Origin: Ascaris suum
Taxonomy: Eukaryota; Nematoda; Chromadorea; Rhabditida; Ascarididae
Direction of reading: 5' to 3'
Assembly: GCA_013433145.1 (NCBI GenBank)
Contig: CM024176.1
Coordinates: 7,798,520-7,862,519, forward strand
DNA length: 64,000 nt
Position numbers and translations under genes: made by a program. Below are positions 1 through 11,600 of this stretch, one piece after another (the stretch's first letter is position 1; every line of letters begins with the position of its first letter). The notes under the pieces were generated by a model. The model worked only from the letters and a program-made list of their open reading frames with translations, did no database searches and was not told the origin of the DNA.

Positions 1-231
1 TTTAAAGGATTTAAACCTATGATCATCAGCTCCACTGTACTTACTATACAGCGAGCTTTTGTGGAACTTCTGTGGAAGTTCTTTTCTACGCTCAATTATA
101 GTTTATTTGTTTGGCTGCTTGCGAAGTTTTTCAGCTGAGGAGATGAACGTGGGATTTATTTAAAAATCACATTTTACTTGCTATTTGCATAAAATGTTTC
201 TGAAATATTTCTAACAACTTAGAAAAAGGTT

Positions 232-450
232 TCAAAGAGTGACGTTTTCGACTCGAAAAGTTAAAGAAAAATTGAATACCCCTGAATTGAGATGGCGAGA
301 TAGAGTGGGATAAGAAATGTCGATTCCTGTCGTTTCAAGTATCCTCTTCCTTAGCTCCTTTAATGTTGGAATACTTCTTTCGTCATATTGCCTTACGAGA
401 TCACTCCAGATTTCACTGAAAATTCTTATGACAAACGATTGGCATAACAA
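232..450 (-). pseudogene. Possible helix-turn-helix transposase-like fragment
   Basis: The minus-strand frame contains VRQYDERSIPTLKELRKRI followed by TGIDISYPTLSRHL, like the N-terminal HTH of Tc1/mariner-type or IS630-type transposases. An acceptor-like gaattttcag precedes it. No DDE catalytic region is visible within reach. It could also be one exon of a host HTH protein. Confidence 0.3.
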
Positions 451-3400
451 CCATAAAAAACGACCGAACTAAACTGTAGATGCTGCTGTGGATTTCCGAA
501 AGACCCTGGCAGATGCAGTGATGCCGATATCGAAGAAATCAGGATTCTAACTCCAATAATCGCTAAATAAGAACAAGAAATAACTCTTGCTGATTTCGAT
601 TAAGAAAAACAAAGAATCGGCCCTCTGACTCTGACCACTAACATATCCACTGAACGTGGTAGACTTAATAAAACATATGTAAGAGTGATACATGCATATT
701 CATTCACTTAGATATCGCGCACACAGGTCGAGATAACACGTCGTCTGACTACAGATGCCCCTCTAGGAGCCTTCAAGTTGGTGTCTTGTGGAAATGATAT
801 CCCTCTTTGGAGCTGTCTCAATGAGAAACAGTGAAAACCTACAGCTCTCACATACTGAACAATGCAGTGCGATTATAACCATTGAACTTCTTAGAGAACA
901 GATATTAGCACTGCTGATAATGCAGTGACTTTATGAGAAACTTATGAGCTGATAAGCAGTGATTTATGAGTGAGAACAATGAGTGCTATATGAAACGGGC
1001 AAATAAGAATAAATATCTCATTTACATGATAGACGACACATCGTACCATTCGCTAAGAATAAAGCATGCTAAGTAAGGCCTATGTCGCATTAGAAAATGA
1101 GTAAATAAGATGTTAAGACGGCCTTCACTCAAGCAGCTTTAGCAAACCGACAAAGCAGACCACTCTAGTGCGCAAATTCTAAAAACAAGTAAAAAAGTCG
1201 GATAAGCTTGCAAGATGTACGGATAAGCTGATGGCTTCGTAAATTGCCACAGAACTATAAAGTACACAACACAATGCACTCACGATCGCAGCAATTCAAC
1301 AGCTCGTGCAAACCTTTCATAAATAATCAACACTGTGCGCTTTAGCACATGCGCCTTGTGGAAAAGTATTATGATGAAGTGTGGCGTGTCTATCTATGTC
1401 TGCTCCTGATAGTTTAAAGTCAGAACCAGTGAAGACATGGCAGCTTCAAATCCAGTAGGCAAGGCCTACACTATGCAAACTATTCTACCAACTTTTAAAG
1501 TGACCCATCAACTCCACTAGTCTATCAATCAAGACGACGCCTGGACCTCATGAAATTTCATAAACATAATGCGAAACTAAGGCTCGCCTTTTACACCGAC
1601 TGAAAAGAACGAATTCCTTGTAGAAGATCAGTAACGGCGGTGGATTCAGTTAACATGGTAACAAATTTTTTAAGGATTTTGTGCCTGATAGCAATTCACG
1701 ACGCTTTTGTTGTGAGAGGCGGAAATGGACAGGCAAAAATTGCCATGCCAATCCATATGGCATAACTTTCAGTCACATATGGCATCTCCAATTCGACCTC
1801 CTGTGAAAAATTAGTACAGTTAAATGTTCTTATGATGCAAATGGATAACTTTTGAAGTCTGCATTAAAGGCGATGCCGCGACAAAGATTAAAAACACTGT
1901 AGTTCGCGAGATTCCTGACTTTAGGTTAACTACGGACTGGAACTAACGGAGAAGCGGAGAGACATACACATAACATTGTGCAGACACGACGAAGTTATGT
2001 CTGCATAAAAGTGTGTAACGATGAGGAAGGATGTGTTACTGGGTGGTCAACTATTAATTTGGCTCACCTGTTGTATAAACGCTCCATCATTGCTCGTTGC
2101 TCCACTCGGCGCGCAACCGGTTGCAAAACACCGCTGCAAAAATTTTCATCCGATAATTTCGGCCATTTTTAAGCTTCAAGTAAATCAGTGAATTCATATG
2201 AATATAAACATATCCCAATTGCACCATATTTCAATTGAGAGGATCGCCATATCAGTTGCTAGCTGCGGAAAGGTTCGTGCTTCTGAGTGAGGTGATCGGA
2301 AAAGGACTATATATGGCAGCGATGGATGGAAACGGAAAGGTCGCTCAATAGCTCATCTATCTAAGGCAGGAAAGGGTTCCAATGATAGAATCGACGAGTC
2401 GGGCATAAGGAATAAATCTCTTTGTTCAGGTAGCAAAAAGCTGGCCTTCGATCCCACGCTATCAACGCTTTTCGTTGCTTCTCCTCGTTATATAGTAATG
2501 ATGTCTTTAAAGGACCTCTAGATGAAAAAATTTCACTCAGCTTAGACAACAAACGCATCCACTGGAGATGACTAAACACTGCCGCCGCAGATAGTGTGCT
2601 CCCTCGTATGGCTTTTATTTATTCCTCTATGTACTTATTTATTTGTTTATTTATTTATAACACTGTTTCAAAAATGGATACTATGTAACGAGGATAAGCA
2701 ATCGATCATCACTCAAGCTGGTTACCTGGCCTGAAAATATTAACTGTACGCATTCTTTAAGGCCATAAACAATTCATCGGAAATAGTTCCATATGAAATT
2801 GAAATGCTTACTCGTTGTAATTTCCCTCCGTTTCCTTCGATCTCTTCGACGATGGCTCGTATTCTTCATCGATCATGACTCAAGCTAGTTACCTGGCCTG
2901 AAAATATCCACAGAATGGATTTAATTTTCGAACTCAAGAAGAGCATCCTTTTAGGGTGAAAGTCCCCCCCCCCCCCTCTCCTTCACCTTTGCTTTGCTGC
3001 AGTGCAGGACAGCGGAGTGACGCTTTTACACCTTCGATTTGGTTTGTCTTTCGCTGCTGAAAAAATTTTTTCTCGTTGAACGCACCACTTTTGAGAGATC
3101 ATTCGAAAGAACAATGCGGGATGGGGATAGACATGACAGGAAACCGAATGTCCACTCAAACAAAAAGCGGTGCCACAACTAAAGGGTAATGAGCAACGAA
3201 GATGCGCTGCTTGTAATGTTTTAGCTGACAGTCCTAAAATTAATGCGGGTATGTCGAATTAACCATTAGTGATTCAGACGAAATGTTTCAATGACCATAA
3301 AAGAATATGCATGATAAAAGAGAGTGGGAAATCGACCAAGAAGGAAACACAAGTGTTCCACCATCATGTTCTTTGGAATAGGGAGGATGCTACGGATGAT

Positions 3401-3492
3401 TTCCTGAACTCCGACTGTCGGAGTCAGAAAGATCGATTTGATACTTTTTGCGCCAATCAAAGCGTTCAATTTCTGCCGTCTCAAAGCGATAA

Positions 3493-3607
<115 letters not shown>

Positions 3608-4519
3608 TCGTGTACTGCATGGATAAAATAGAGACGGTGTCGTCATGCGCTGCTTTGCAATTTCCCACCCCAACCCCCTACCTCCTTCACACCCTTATGA
3701 GATCAGCCCGCCACCGTAAAATATCAACTGGTGATAGGCGACTACCAAGGAGTCACATTCCCCCGCAGATTTACTTCGAACAATTAATTCCAGTGGAAGG
3801 CATCTGTCTGCGCAATAACAAAAACATCATACAACCGGAAGAAGTGGTAATAACTATGCAAACGAACGGCGAGAACAAGCCTAACGTATATGTTGATTAG
3901 CATTGCTGCCAACAAACTGTGCACTATTGATCCCACTCATGTTCTAACTCAGCCGACTGTTGGTATCAGTTTTCAACAGACACCAAATGTAACACGAATG
4001 TCGTAAACTTCGAGATACATTTAACTTTCCTGACCCACTGAGGTGTCTTTCATGGGATGATAAACCAACCCAAAATTTGGCGCAGGAGGTAAATTTGCGG
4101 CTCTTTCATTCTGCAGTGACAATCACATTCACTAAATTCTGCATCCTTAGCTTCATATTTCTCCACTGAAAGAACTGAACAAAAGACAAACGCATACACA
4201 TTCATAATACACAGCCGTCTTTTTAGAGATGAAGAGGACGGAGGAGTTGGAAGAAGGTAACGAGCGGTATACCCCTCAGCTGCTGTTGGCGTATATGTTC
4301 TTTGCCCCAAGCAAAAAAAATATAACAGAAATTGAAATGCATTCATTTGGAATCGAACGATTAGTTACTTATCGTCCTTCTCCATTACTTTCTGCTAAAG
4401 TCGATTTCGGTTTCTTTTCTTATCGAAATGTTTTCCCTTCGAGACGTTCTTCTTCCTCTGAGCTTCTAAATCAACCGCCTTTCCTACACATTTCGCTCAC
4501 ACCCAACCACGTTCCACAA

Positions 4520-4543
4520 CCCCCCCCCCCCCCCCCCCCCCCC
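4520..4543 (+). repeat. Poly-C tract, 24 bp
   Basis: 24 consecutive C. Shorter C-rich tracts occur at 2957-2980 and 9427-9459. Confidence 0.97.
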
Positions 4544-5489
4544 AATCCATTCAAGACATAACCCTCGAATGTGCGCAAAAGTGGAGAAAACCGACTGGCG
4601 CCGAATAAACGTCACCTTGTAAAATTTGGTCAGTTCAGCTCGTTCGACTATCGACCAAATTCTTGAAATTCCGGAGCGTTCGACGTTGCAAGCGAACGGA
4701 TCGAATTTTACCTTAGCGATGAAAAGTGCTCAGTGAAAATTTTTTGGAAAGCTGCCAATAGTGCTCAAATACCTTCAAAAAAGTCTCGTAAAATTTGTGG
4801 TATTGTCCTCTTATCAAATTCTGGTTGCTAGAGTCATGTGGCCATTGGCTCCGATGAAACTCCACAGGGTTGTCAATTGTTCAAATGGCCGCTATCGAAT
4901 GTTCCTATGACAACTAATTCCAGCTGCAGTATTTATCCTCTCATAAAGAAATATTCGTAGGAAATGCCACTACTTCCTTTGGCTCGTTGTGTGAAAACCA
5001 TTTTCTTCGAAGCTTTTCACAAGAAAAGCGCATCATGGCCTTTAATATCTGACCATTTATTTTAGGCATATGCACCTCTATTTCTCTGCGATATGCTATT
5101 TTCAGCTGACTCGAGAAGAAAACCATGATTAATGGATTATTGGGTTGGGTATATGTCCTTCAAAACTTTGTTTCTTGCTCACTCATCGATCTCGTTGAAT
5201 GGTACTAGTGTGGAAATGTTCAATAAAATTTCCATGTGGAAATTTCTTCTTGGCTGTTGGGAATGAATTTTTTGTTTTGATTGCATGTTAGTAAAACTAA
5301 TCAATCGATTAATTTTGTTTTATTTATTTATTTGTTGATATGAATGCATTCGATTTATCTGATGATCTAAATCGCAATACACTCTTATTTTTTCAGCCTT
5401 GGCATTTTTCTCGGTGGTTTAGTTTGTGTGCTCAGTGTTGTTCAGATCGATCTGCCAATAGATCAATAACGGAAACGGTTTGACGGATC

Positions 5490-5500
5490 TTTCTTGCAGA
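5490..5500 (+). promoter_or_regulatory. Candidate spliced-leader trans-splice acceptor for tsfm
   Basis: The string ctttcttgcag ends at 5499, 26 nt before the tsfm ATG, and there is no in-frame upstream coding sequence. A consensus acceptor this close to a start codon is typical of SL1-type trans-splicing in nematodes. A second possible acceptor (cttccag) directly abuts the ATG. Confidence 0.5.
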
Positions 5501-5507
5501 GGATCGG

Positions 5508-5529
5508 ACATCTGGAAGCTTCCAGATGT
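5508..5529. repeat. 22-bp perfect palindrome containing the tsfm start codon
   Basis: The 22 bases are their own reverse complement with no mismatch, centred on AAGCTT. The ATG at 5526-5528 lies in the right arm. If the trans-splice site at 5499 is used, a hairpin of about 9 bp would lie a few bases from the mRNA leader junction and would pair the start codon. Confidence 0.9.
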
Positions 5530-5624
5530 TGCGTCTTCGATCGCTGATTCGCTTAGCTTCTGCTGGTCGTATGTGTTTGAGTGCGGATGCCTCTAGCGCG
5601 GCATTACCGAAGGTTGATAAGGAG
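5526..5624 (+). CDS. tsfm: tsfm exon 1: mitochondrial targeting peptide
   Basis: 33 codons from ATG to donor GAG|gtctga, phase 0. The peptide begins [16 protein letters not shown], basic and amphipathic, and ends KVDKE, which leads into the conserved [11 protein letters not shown] of exon 2. A donor at AAG|gttgat (5613/5614) would also keep phase but would lose VDKE. Confidence 0.85.
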
Positions 5625-8600
5625 GTCTGATTTATTACCTCTAAAGTAACTCCTATTATTCATTATGGCATTAGTAAAAGCTTGAAAGAAGCAATTAGGA
5701 AAATGCGCCAGAGAAGGTGGCATAATGTGCGCTTTTGCATGATTTCACCAACCGCTTTCAAAAATGACCAATAATTAATGACGAACAATAAAGATTTCAC
5801 AACAATAAAGATGTCATATGCGTAATGGTGCCTTTACATTTTTGCTCGCTGAAGTGCTCACACGAATCTTCAACAGTACTCTGTGTTTTTGTGACCCACC
5901 TGGCATGAAGTTTACAGAGTACCTTAACTTTTAAATACGTCCTTATAGTTGATGTATCAATGTGAAGAATAGTGTGGGTGATCGCCCTATGCAGCAGGAC
6001 GTATCCATCTAATTGCATAACCTTACTTTCATTGCTTTCCGAGTTGAAACTACACGCACACTTTCATAGACGTAGACAGGATGGTACTATAATGCGTTTC
6101 ACAGGTGCATTTTCGAAAGGCTCAGTGAAAACGTTTGACAGTCAAGCATCTTCTCATATGCTCTTTGCGTTGTTTTATTCTAATCAGCACGTTTAATAAT
6201 TCATGAAACACCTGGATTTGTTGAATAGGGTTTCATGGTAGAAGGATACCCGCAAATCGGCAATTTTCCACCTATACATCGATTTCTTTTCACTCTGGTC
6301 GCGTATTCTAATAGGCCGCAGAAGCTTATTTAGTGAGAAGGCCATTCAAATTTGGCATACTCATAATCGTTTTATGCGTATTTAATGAACGGTGATCGAG
6401 GTCGTATCCGATGAATAGCATCGAGTGAGAAGGATAAAGCCTCAATCACACATTGGCTTTGTCGAAAGTTGTTGCATTGGTACTGGCTTGTGGGTTGGGG
6501 TGCAGCCAAGGTTATTGCTAGTACCGTGGTAGTCGTTCATTAGAAAATTTTTCGCTATTTTTACTGTTGGACTTCATAGAGAGTACTCAGTGCACATTTA
6601 GCGGTTATATTAAATGTGCTTTAAAGAAAGTGGGCATATTTGTTCGTCATTAAGGTTGTTGTTTTAGGTGATATTTTCGTTGCGAACTTTCACTTCAGAC
6701 CATAGCCGTCTTCAGATCGTATGTTTATGATTCATTCAGCGGTCAGCACCAGCAGAAGAGTGCACTTGAAATATAATATTTTTCACTCAGTACTTAAGTG
6801 AATGGAAACTTGAAAAGTTCATTGGATTTTTACACGGATTTTTCTCATGAAAAGAAAATTCGTGAAGTTTTGCTTTACTTATTAACTTTGGTTTCTTACA
6901 GCATTATTGGATCTGTTTGTAAAACATCTTTTCTATTTTCTTGAACGCCGAAATTTTCCCTTTTTCACTCTCTCTTTTTTATGGCGAGAGGGCCAACTTT
7001 CCTATCTCTTCATCTGCTTCCGCTCCTACTCAGCTGCTTCAATTTGGAAGCTCATGCCGCTGGTAGGTCAAGTCAAGGTTTTTGAAAATATGTTTATGTG
7101 CGGTCTTAATTTCCGTGCAAATCATGGGATTGCAAAGTATTCATAGCTGGAGCAGTGGGTCTTGCGATGAGGTGATCAAAAAAAAGCGCTGTCACTAAGT
7201 TGTGCTTTAAAGTTGTTGTTGCAGGCACTGAAAGAGTTGCGCAAGCGTACTGGATACAGTTATGTGAACTGCAGGAAGGCTTTACTTCAATTTGGTCCAG
7301 AACGCCTCGAGGATGCCGAGAAATGGCTTAGAGAATTGGCGGCCAAGGAGGGATGGACAAAAGCGGCCAAGTATTCCTCCTCATTTTGCTTTACATCAAC
7401 AGTTTGTTGCTTATAGTTGATATTTTTGAAAGGTTTTTCAATGAGTCCTTTGTCGTTCTGTTTCACGTCAAACTTAGTCGTGCAAATAATAGGAATGAGA
7501 AGTGCATAGGGAATTACTTCACAGCATTGAACTTACAAAATCAGTTCCATTCACCAGTACATATCAGTTGCCGCTTGAAGGAAATAACTAAAGCTCTGCT
7601 TGTTGCCAACAGCTTTCAACACTGCAGTTGCCGTTTGAAGGAAACAACTGCCCCAACAGCTTTCAACACCGCAATAACTAAAGCTAAACGTATAAAACGA
7701 ACGCGTTAATCGCTTATTTCATTCGTTCCAAGGGATTGATGCGGTGGGTTGGTTCGTCAAGTGAATTTAGAAAAGCGCATGCCGTGTGGGGTTTTCTGAT
7801 GCGCCTTTCGACTTTTTCTTGAACGAAGGCGAAAGATCTAATAAAGTAGCTTAAGTTCTTCGAAGTGGTTGCATTCACGACCCGATCGCCTTACAGATTT
7901 CCAACTTGGAATGAACTTGAATTCGTTCACGCAAACCGTTGACAGCGCACATTTCATTTTTTTAAAATTACTCTCTGCGTTTCGTTGATATCCTTCGCAC
8001 TTTTATCAGCCCCAATCTTTGTATTTCGTCGTTCTTTACCAAATGTATAATTTATTCTCATGTTTTTCTTTAAGAAGTTTGGAGCTGACAACAATTTTCA
8101 TTCGATGGAGCTTTCGATTTTTTTTGATTTCCACAAAATTAATTGCGATGCAATATGAAGTGAAGTTTTCGGAAATATAGCGCAGATTTTCGGTAATTTT
8201 AAAGAAAATATAGCGCATTTTTTGAACGAGAAAATAGAACAAAAATAAAATTATATGAGATTTTTAGAACATGTTGAATTGTTCTGTATGTACTGTAGAG
8301 TTCTTATCAGAATTAGCTTCCGTTCCTATCAAAATACAATAGAGTGTATTTGCTATTTCTGAAAATGCAGTGCATTTAGCGTTGTTGACGATTGATTAAG
8401 GTGTCAACGTCGTTGATGACAGATGTGGGTGGTTCCGCCACTTATCCTTCATTTGATACATTTGGAGCTCCGAGCTTGCTAATGTTTGATGGATTTAACG
8501 TGAGAGAATGTAAGATGTTTTAGCTTGAGCCATCGGCAAGTTAAAAACGGCCTGGTATCAGTGATTACCGAAGGGCATACGGCAGCCGTAGTCGAAGTGA

Positions 8601-11600
8601 ACTGTGAAACGGACTTCGTTGCGCGTGGTACCGATTTCAAAAATCTTGTACGTTCTATTTCCATCATTTCATACGTGGGTACTGTAATTGTGATGACAGA
8701 GCCAGTGCCAGTTAGAACGAGGTTTGGGTTCTATAAATGGACAACATTTCTTTCCTCGTCATCCTATCTCCTTCTGTGCCTCTTCCGCCTAGTAGAAGTT
8801 GCATCAAGTACGCGGGTAATCATGGAAACATTGGAAGAAAAATAATGTTGCATTTACTAGTACCAGAATCAAGAATAATTAAAAGAAGTTCAAAATACTG
8901 AGCCATAAGTGCTAAATATGACCAAGAATCTGAAAATATGCTTTGTGTAGAAATTTAAAGAAATAATAGACAAAAGTTTTCTACTTAAGTCGTTTTGTGA
9001 GACCAAGAGTCATTCATGTTGTTGAGAAGTTAATCCATCTCTAATTATTTATCTTTCATAGGTGGAACTAATAACTCTGTCAGCGTTACTGGCATCGAAA
9101 GAGTATGCAGCGACGAGTTCTGCATCCGGAGAGCGTTTCGTTGTCAAATCGAAACGTCAGTTATTTCTCTCCTTTTTAGATACTCATTATTGCTAACAGA
9201 TTGTGAGAAATAGGCAACAGTGGATTTTGCATAAAAGATTATAAACTGGATAGTCTCCGCTCTAATCTTCTTTTGATTCATTTCAGTAGTTGCACCAACA
9301 GCGCTGATGTGAGTGCAGCACTTCTTGTACATATTTCTGCATCCTATGTAAGCAGGATTCTTTCAGTCACTTCCAGCAAACGTTCGTTTTGAGAGGCCAG
9401 ACAATTCCATGTTTTCGATCTTTCTGCTCCATTACCCCTCCCCCCCCCCCTCCCCCACGTTGTATGCACTGGAAATGTTTAGTGCCTGTTGGCCTGAACT
9501 GTACACCTCAGAATTATTTGGCTATTATTTTTATGTTAGTAAAAGCCGTCTTTTTTGGAAAGTCTGAGTGTTGAAATGAACAAGAGAGGAGGTAATCGAT
9601 TGACTAAAAGTATACTTATAGCTCATATTGATTAGAAGTACGCGGAAATTCACATAAAGATGTTCGGAACTGATTCGATTCTTGTTCAATTTCTTATCGA
9701 AAGTCGAAAAATTCACTTCGCCCTTACTCTGTTTGAGTAAAAGAAACTACGTTTAACTGGAAAATCCTCTCTAGGAAAAACCACGATATCACAGACGCGC
9801 AGGTGACGAACAAACACTAACAAATTTCCAGGTTTCGCAATATAATTCAATAGAGCATTCCCTACTCGTAATCTCACTAAGCAAATGGATCAATAGTTTC
9901 TGAAGTCTATGCACGATATGCACTTACTTGCCATTAATTTACCAATGAATATTTCCAGTGTTCGATTCGTTGAAGTCGACGTCAGGTGATGCTTCGTTGA
10001 AGGAGGCGCTAACATCAGTGATAGGCAAACTTGGCGAGAACATAACAGTCTCCAAAGTGCAACTTATCGTTGCCGATCCTGGAGTTGCACTATTTGGATA
10101 CGCACATCCCCGAGGTACCATTGCTTGAACAGTTTCATTGCAGCTAGCGCTATCAGAGTTGATTTCTGCAATGCATAGCGTTGAACCTTTATTGTCGAAT
10201 ACATCGTCAGGGTGATGGTCTCTTGTACTGAATAAGGCAGACGAGTGGAGGGGAAGAAAAGATAAGAGTAGGACGTTTTTCTTCGAAAAGAAGTATTATA
10301 ATGAGTCGTTAAGAAGGCATTCGCGATTTAAATGTGTGGAAATTTAATAAATTTATAGAATGCTCTCATTTTTATTCTTACGTAATTCCCGTATCGTCAT
10401 GAAGCGCAAATGTCGGCATTTCTTAGTGGCAGCGAACTTTTTAACCGGGATATTCTCTAAACCTTCTGTTAGTTAAGGTCATACATAGGTGTAGCCTCAC
10501 ATGTTCCACAATCTTCGCAACTTTTTACATTTTATTTCGAGGTTTCAGAAACATTGTATCGGGCAGTTTCTCACTTTTCTCCTATTTTTTTCCAGTTTCT
10601 TCCATTTTTCTGGTTTTCTGATTCCACAATACATATTTTTTCTTATTTGTACATGACTGAGCACCATTCATTGTAATAGAGTGCTTCGTGTTCCTGTTGA
10701 CCATCCCTTCCCGTTATCCATCTCGTAGATGGTTGATGTCGTTGCGACGTGTAAATTCTCACTATCAATTGTAGAATTGTTTACTTGCTCACTGAATGCT
10801 TCGTTGATGTAATTTACAGAGGGCACAAGTCATGTGGATATGGGTAAATTTGTTTCGGTGGTTGGACTGAGACGACCACATGCTGGCCCGTTTCCAATCG
10901 AGAAATTAGGTGAACAGATTTGTCAACATGTCGTTGGAATGAGGCAAGTTGTTCACCCTTGATTGTCTTATAAATTCGCTTCCAAGCTTAACCTAACAGT
11001 GATATAATATTTCACGGCAAAGCGGAAATGATTTTGAAATCGATAATGCTCTCAACAACGAATTCGATGAAAAATATAGACACATATTGGTGTCAAAGAG
11101 AGTTCGACCCGACCATGAAAAATTCGCTTTTTAGAATAGCCGGAAACGTCATAAATCATGCAGAATGCTAAAATATGCTCGAAACAGCTGCTTTTTTTTT
11201 GAAAGCATTTCGTGAAGGGTAGTTCGGTTGTTTTTTCTTATTTGCCGTTCTGCGCACTCAAAACTAAGCATACATTCGTGCTCTGTAGTGAATGTGTAGC
11301 TTCATACACGTACTATGCACACGGCACAATCAACGGGTCTGCACTGATTAAAGCTCTCTAACAGACATTTGGAAGGGAGAGTGGGACAAGAAAAAGGAAA
11401 GGAAGAGGAAGTCGGATTGATAATTTGTGCTCATTGTTGGGTTAGCAGGCTATTCCCTACCTCTCCCCTTCCCCCTCCCCCCTCCACAACTCCTTTTCTT
11501 GCAACCCTGAATACATTCGATGCTAAATGTACTGCAGCAGAAGGCACAACTATTTATTTTTTACTCACTGGCATGATCGCTAAATCGCTAAATGAGCTAT

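Noticed and set aside
2361..2579. Minus-strand frame of 72 codons
   Set aside because: No domain, no plausible splice context, and a length expected by chance.
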